Both the position numbers and the translations under genes were made by a program. A stretch of 64,000 bases of DNA from Dendrobium chrysotoxum (taxonomy: Eukaryota; Streptophyta; Magnoliopsida; Asparagales; Orchidaceae): assembly GCA_019925795.1 (NCBI GenBank), contig CM034304.1:14686720-14750719 (forward strand), written 5' to 3'. Position 1 is the stretch's first letter, and each line of letters opens with the position of its first letter. This document shows, piece by piece, positions 59,366 to 64,000 of this stretch. Below the pieces are notes generated by a model. That model was given only the letters and a program-made list of their open reading frames with translations, was not told the origin of the DNA and ran no database searches.

Positions 59366-59764
59366 ACTTAGAAAGAATTTTCTTGGTATATGGGTTCGAT
59401 ATGGAGGACATATACTACAGATCGTCCCGTACGATATGAAATCGTACTGTACGATCAGTTTTAAAAAAATAAGTTTTCAACTCTCCCATTGTGTGGTGTG
59501 CACAACTATCCAACTTACAATCATACTCTCTCAGACTCAAGAAAAAATAAAATTTATAGACTTCATTTACAGTGAACAAATGAACTTGAAGTTTTCAGCA
59601 ATCTGGAGTGTGAATTTCCTAAAAAATACTTTAGTACACACAACAAAAACTCAAATATTTATTAGGAGATGAATAAAACAAACAATAAGCTTTTGTAATC
59701 ATCAAAACATAAACTTGGATTAGAATTCACTTGAACAACCAGATTTACCCAAATCATAATAATA

Positions 59765-61125
59765 TCTCCCTTTTTGATGATGGCAAAACAACTATTGTTT
59801 GAAATGAAATAAATAAAAAATAGGTCTCCTAACATCCATTGAATGTACACTCCTCCTAAATAAAAGATCTACACTCCCCCTAAATAAAAGATCCCTAAGC
59901 TCCCCCTAAAGAAATGACTTATCCTAATCAAGATATACGAGGATAGAGAATCAAACATGGAATACACAAGGGAAGAGTAGGAAAGAGAGTAGGAATGATA
60001 ACACAAGCACATACACAACACAAGCACATACACAAGAATACAAACAAAACAAAAATAAATAGCACACAACAAATAGCACATAAACTCAAATAATAAAAAA
60101 CTTATCATCATATCATTAGTCAAATAATAAAACTCTCCCCATTTTGTTAACAGTAAAAAGGGACACTCAAATTAGTTGAGAAGTGAAATAATGTTAAATG
60201 AAGTTTAACTACAATATTTAAATCAGATGCAAAAACTAAAGACTCAAAAGTGTTAGATTGCATATTATATTAAGGAGAAGAAAAGTTGATCTAAAATAGT
60301 AATGTATTAGACAGATTAGTACTCTCAATTTTTACACAACAGATGAGATAGTATTATCAAAATTCTAAGTCAAAAGTAACAATTATTGATTAGTGAACTT
60401 GGAGAAAAATGCTAAAGGAAAGAACAATTGGCGACATTACGCATCTTTTCAAAATGTAGGCTAATTTTGTGCATTTTTCTAGATTTGGCGACATTGCACA
60501 TCTTTTATTGAATGACACACTTTGTGTGTCTTTTTAAATTTGGCGATATTGCACATCTTTTATTGTATGGCACATTTTGTACATCTTTTCAAGCTTTGCT
60601 TTGAATGTAAGATTTTTTCCAACAACACTATCTCTAGGTCACAAATACAATAATGAACACATTGATATAGAATGTAAGAGTAATATTAAGACATCAAATA
60701 TATATCAATTTAGACTAAATAGTACATGTCTAAATAAGATAAAGTAAGATCTTCTAATCCACACCAAATCATAACGAAATTTAAATATTTTTGAGAATTT
60801 AATGTTATGCATAGTATTTTCTATTGTAATATAAACTCAATTAACATTATAGAACATTAATCAACTATAGTCAAGTGTTTTAAAATTACAACGTATCCAG
60901 TCAATAACACAAAATGATAAGCACACAAACACTTGAATATTTCATTTCTGATCATTTCTAAAACATACAACATAGCAAGCTTTACTTTGTGGCACAACTT
61001 CATATGAAAAATTTGCTAACATTTTCAAAATATAAAAATAAACATAAACTAGTCAAAACATAAAACAACCTAACAGCAATAAAGAGAATCACCAACACAT
61101 CCAAGCCAAGCCAAAATAAAGCATA
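59765..61125 (-). other. Sirevirus 3' non-coding region with polypurine-tract-like repeats
   Basis: The polypurine tract next to the LTR (minus strand catcatcaaaaagggaga, 59782-59765) is typical of copia elements. A further three copies of a 24-bp unit with the purine core tagggggag lie at 59847-59913, and another aaaatggggagag is at about 60145-60133. Between 60429 and 60595 a unit of about 55 bp (ggcgacattgcacatctttt) is repeated three times. Sireviruses are known for several polypurine tracts and a long 3' non-coding region. No gene is seen in this stretch. Confidence 0.7.
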
Positions 61126-62223
61126 CTAGAACTCAGAAGGACCCTGATCTGGAGGAGGTGGTGGAGCGCCAAACAGACCAAAATAGCTGTTTAGCGTTGC
61201 AATATTTGTATTCACATAATCAAATTGTTCTCTTATCCACACTCTATCCTTCTTGTACAGATCATCCTGCTGCTTTAGGTGCACCTCCATATTATCAAAT
61301 CTTTGATCCATTCTATTAAATTATTGGACCATATCCTGGTAGAAGTCTTGATTGAGTCCAGGTCCAGGTGCAGGTGTAGGAGTAGGAGCAGGTTCATCAT
61401 CAGAACTAATCACATGTTCATCTCTCCCAAAAAGTGCTCTAAAAGAGGCATCAGTGAAATAGAGTGGGAGTTCTGAAGGTCCGTTAGGATGGACTATGTT
61501 GTACTTTTTCTCAAGAATAAAACAGATTACTTGACCTAGGGCAATATTCTTCTTCCTCTTTACACTAGGTTGGACAATATTAGAAAGGTAAAAGATGTAG
61601 TCCAAAAGTAGTTGGGCTTCATCAATTGGTTGACCAGTCATGATCAGGTAAGTGGCACAAGAGAGAATAGGAGTCATGTTTACTCTATCTCCGGCCTTAG
61701 GAATGATAGAGCTCCTGTGAACATGTTAAATTATACGGGCATTTTGGTTTAACGTGTCGACTCGAGGAACATGAGTTGGTTATCTTACACCTCTAATAAC
61801 CTGATTAACTTCAGTCCAGTCATAATCTGATCGAGCTATTAAAGTATTTGCCCGACTGCCCATGGTTCTTAAATGAAAGTACTCTCCTAGATCCTCCTTT
61901 GTAATCTCTACTCTCTATTTTAGAACATATGATGAAATCCTAGTATAATCATGATTAAAAGTCATGTTGGCTAGAAAAACATGTAAAAGGTCTTTATTGT
62001 ATGAGTAGATTAGAGTGAGAAGGAAGGAGAATTGGGTAGAATCAAAGAGAGGCATTACTACAAAATGGAGATTTTCCTACAGCAGAATGCGGGAGGGAGT
62101 GATTTTAGATGCGGCAAACCTATAGTAGGCTTCTTCATTTTGCCCACTCAAAAAATTATCATCCCAGTCCCTCCTAGAGGAAGCCCCTCTAGATTGACGC
62201 ACTCTTTTTCAACTTCCAGACAT
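61126..62223 (-). pseudogene. ORF in the env position of the Sirevirus, similar to plant transposon protein (PF20167-like), six stops
   Basis: One reading frame runs without any frameshift from ATG 62223 to stop 61126 (365 codons), interrupted by six stops at codons 5, 49, 103, 148, 166 and 301. Words include QSRGASSRRDWDD near the start, SFLLTLIYSYNKDLLHVFLA and LGEYFHLRTMGSRA in the middle, then MTPILSCATYLIMTGQPID, KNIALGQVICFILEKKY and NGPSELPLYFTDASFRALF. An acidic, Pro-rich linker (PAPTPTPAPGPG) precedes a charged, probably coiled-coil segment (RMDQRFDNMEVHLKQQDDLY). I read the middle as the 'putative plant transposon protein' domain, from memory. Position downstream of pol matches the extra ORF of Sireviruses, often called env-like. 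No signal peptide or clear transmembrane span is seen, so an envelope role is not supported. Confidence 0.72.
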
Positions 62224-62908
62224 CTCTATTCTATGCTCTAAAGGGTTTGAAGTGAGGATGGAATGAAAGAAAATGACCCTCCCTTTTATAGAAAATCTGA
62301 TCAATCGTACTGTACGAAATAATTTCGTACAATATGAAATTATTTTCATCCGAGATGAATAAAAGTTCATCCGGGACGAACAAAAGCTATCAAAATGAAA
62401 TGGTTTTTCTTAAACTGCTCGTCCCGAGATCCTTTCGTACATGTTTTTTGACTTCCTGATCGTACAGACGATGACGTATTCGTCCGGGACGATGAAAAAA
62501 TTAAAGGTCATTCAGGCGACGGTTAGATTCGTCCCTTATACGAAATGACATATGGATCGTACAAATGAATGATGTATTCGTACGTACGATCATCAATAAT
62601 AACTGACACTAACCGTGATTCCTCCCAATTCGTACAGACAAAGTTCATGTACTATGATGTAATCGTACAGTACGATAAGGTAATCGAACAGTATGAATAG
62701 ACAACCTGATAAATATTCGTCTCTCCAATCTTACATTATTTCTAACACTCAAATACAGGAACAAACCAACCAAAAAAAATTAAAAAAAATTATTTTCTTT
62801 TTTTAATACAATATAAAATACCAATAAAATATAAAACACTAGAAAATAAAACACTTACAATGAGCATACCAACAAATACATATAAACACACATTTACAGA
62901 ATTTTTAA
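62224..62908 (-). other. Spacer between Sirevirus pol and the downstream ORF, with GTAC palindromes
   Basis: The stretch 62290-62700 contains about a dozen words of the types tcgtactgtacga, cgtccgggacga and tcgtacagtacga. These are the same palindromic vocabulary as in the LTR, but without the 107-bp periodicity. The rest is AT-rich. It could hold a promoter for the downstream ORF or a displaced LTR piece; neither is shown. Confidence 0.65.
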
Positions 62909-64000
62909 TTAAGCATTTAAATCAATCACACCTAGCCTTATCCTTAACATGCTAAAAGTGTCAAAAGCTAAGGATTATGTGAAAATATCTGCAAGCTGAT
63001 CTTTAGTAGCGACATAATGTAGTTCAATTTCTCTTTTCGCTACATGATCTCTTATAAAATGATGCCTTATATCAATATGCTTGGTTCTAGAATGTTGAAT
63101 AGGATTCTTTGAAATAAAAATGGCACTGGTGTTATCACAAAAGATTGGAATGGTGTCAATTGAAAATCCTAAGTCACTCAATTGTTGCTTCAACCAAAGC
63201 ACCTGTGCTACACAACTCGCTAAGGCAATATATTCTACTTCAGCTGTAGAAAGTGCTACTGAATTTTATTTTTTATTGGACCAAGATACTAATAAATTTT
63301 AAATGAATTGATATGTCCCAGAAGTACCTTTCCTATCCACCTTATAGCCTGCAAAATCAAAATCTGAGTATCCAATAATATCAAAAGAAGAACTATTCTT
63401 AGGATACCAAATCCCTAAATTTTGAGTTCCCAGAAGATATCTCAAATCCTTTTCACTGCTGTCAAATGTGATTCATTTGGATCATCTTGGAATCTAACAC
63501 ATAAGAAAATACTAAACATGATGTCAGGTCTGCTAGCAGTCAAATAAAGCAAAGATCTAATTATTCCTCTAAATTTCTTTTGATCAACAGATTTTCCCTT
63601 AGGATCCTTATCTAATAGTACTGAGGAACTCATAAGGAGTAGTTACTGGTTTAGCATTATCCATTTCATACTTTTTGAGAATATCCTTAACATACTTAGA
63701 TTGACAAAGAAAAGTTTCTTCCTCATTTTGCTTTATGCTAAAACCAAGAAAATAATTCAAATCACCCATCAAACTCATTCCAAATTTACTACTTATTGTC
63801 TTTGAAAATTCATCACATAGAGTTTTATCAGTTGATCCAAAAATGATGTCATCCACATATATTTGTATAATGAGTATCTCATTTTCAATTCTTTTTAAAA
63901 ATATAGTGGTATCCACACTTCCTTTAATAAATGATCTTTTTAATAAGAAAGTGCTTAACCTATCATACCATGCTCTAGGTGCCTGTTTTAGTCCATATAA
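62909..64000 (-). pseudogene. Ty1/copia (Sirevirus-type) pol: RT end and RNase H, cut by the window edge
   Basis: Minus-strand reading from the right edge: LYGLKQAPRAWYDRLS, then the RT active site YVDDIIFGS near 63850, FSKTISSKFGMSLMGDLNYF, FLCQSKYVKDILKKY, then YLTASRPDIMFSIFL. RNase H follows with SVALSTAEVEYIALASC, QVLWLKQQLSDLGFS, FCDNTSAIFISKNPIQHSRT, KHIDIRHHFIRD and KDQLADIFT. Pol ends at TAA 62909-62911 after LGVIDLNA. One extra base near 63635 and one missing base near 63445 shift the frame out and back in. Four further stops lie at about 62976, 63250, 63275 and 63295. The upstream gag, protease and integrase are outside the window. Confidence 0.93.

Larger units (their letters stand above)
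58102..59764 (-). repeat. Sirevirus-type Ty1/copia 3' LTR
   Basis: On the plus strand the low end begins TGTTAGTCC (58102), which is the minus-strand ...TAACA end. The high end lies right after the minus-strand tract aaaaagggaga (59775-59765), where the start reads TATTA (expected TGTTA, one transition). Inside are the phrases taaccaagag-G11-tgaattgg (58131-58160) and atagtggttcggtcaaacac (58352), which recur in plant copia LTRs of this type. Many TTCGTACTGTACGAA-like palindromes also occur, including a 107-bp tandem array. The outer flank is taggt (58097-58101), the presumed target duplication. Its partner is outside the window. Confidence 0.78.

Noticed and set aside
59869..60123. Minus-strand ORF rich in Tyr, Leu, Cys and Val, resembling a membrane protein
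   Set aside because: It is a translation of a (cacaagcacata)-type simple repeat in the Sirevirus 3' non-coding region.

Overview
This window looks like nuclear DNA from a flowering plant. It is AT-rich and dominated by nested transposable elements. It holds one recognisable host gene, a three-exon gene for photosystem I subunit VI (PsaH) on the minus strand at 16956-17835. The PsaH protein, the plant-type LTR retrotransposon clades, the CACTA transposon and the plant LINE RNase H fragment all point to an angiosperm. Monocot versus eudicot cannot be settled from what is here. No rRNA, tRNA or CRISPR was seen.

Layout. 1-1997 is the decayed pol of an Athila-like Ty3/gypsy element (minus strand). 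1998-14690 is a chain of three copies (labelled E, C, G), in alternating orientation, of a long non-coding LTR-like repeat that I call the L-unit. 14690-16955 is unassigned repeat-like DNA with a 65-bp MITE. 16956-18000 is psaH and its promoter. 18042-18534 is a 5'-truncated LINE with an (AAT)n tail.

18536-46933 is a single Ty3/gypsy chromovirus (Tekay/Del-like, minus strand) swollen to about 28 kb by later insertions. Its 3' LTR is 18536-20269, its pol C-terminus 20290-20584, an integrase C-terminal piece 27551-27973, its RNase H-RT-protease-gag 41988-44990, and its 5' LTR 45157-46933. L-unit A (20585-27550) sits in it with an exact 5-bp target duplication. L-units D (27974-34472) and B (to 41987) lie head to head and replace the integrase core. 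A 16-unit minisatellite (34600-36560) lies between D and the recognisable part of B.

46934-48115 holds an older LTR fragment of the same chromovirus family. 48116-55478 is a CACTA (En/Spm-type) transposon of 7,363 bp with TTA target duplications, a decayed TNPD-type transposase gene, a decayed second gene of the Transposase_24 type, and an amplified LINE reverse-transcriptase fragment near its left end. 55482-58101 is another L-unit-like region. 58102-64000 is the 3' part of a Sirevirus-type Ty1/copia element (minus strand, running off the window): a 3' LTR with a 107-bp palindrome-bearing tandem repeat, several polypurine-tract-like repeats, an ORF in the env position and the end of pol.

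How the parts relate. Only psaH appears intact. Every transposon ORF carries stops or frameshifts, so the elements are probably immobile unless helped in trans. The most unusual content is the L-unit family: at least six copies, two of them 6.5 kb between TG and CA-type ends and one of 7.0 kb with a clean target duplication, with no coding capacity and no terminal repeats of their own. They behave like extremely long solo LTRs or a non-autonomous element.
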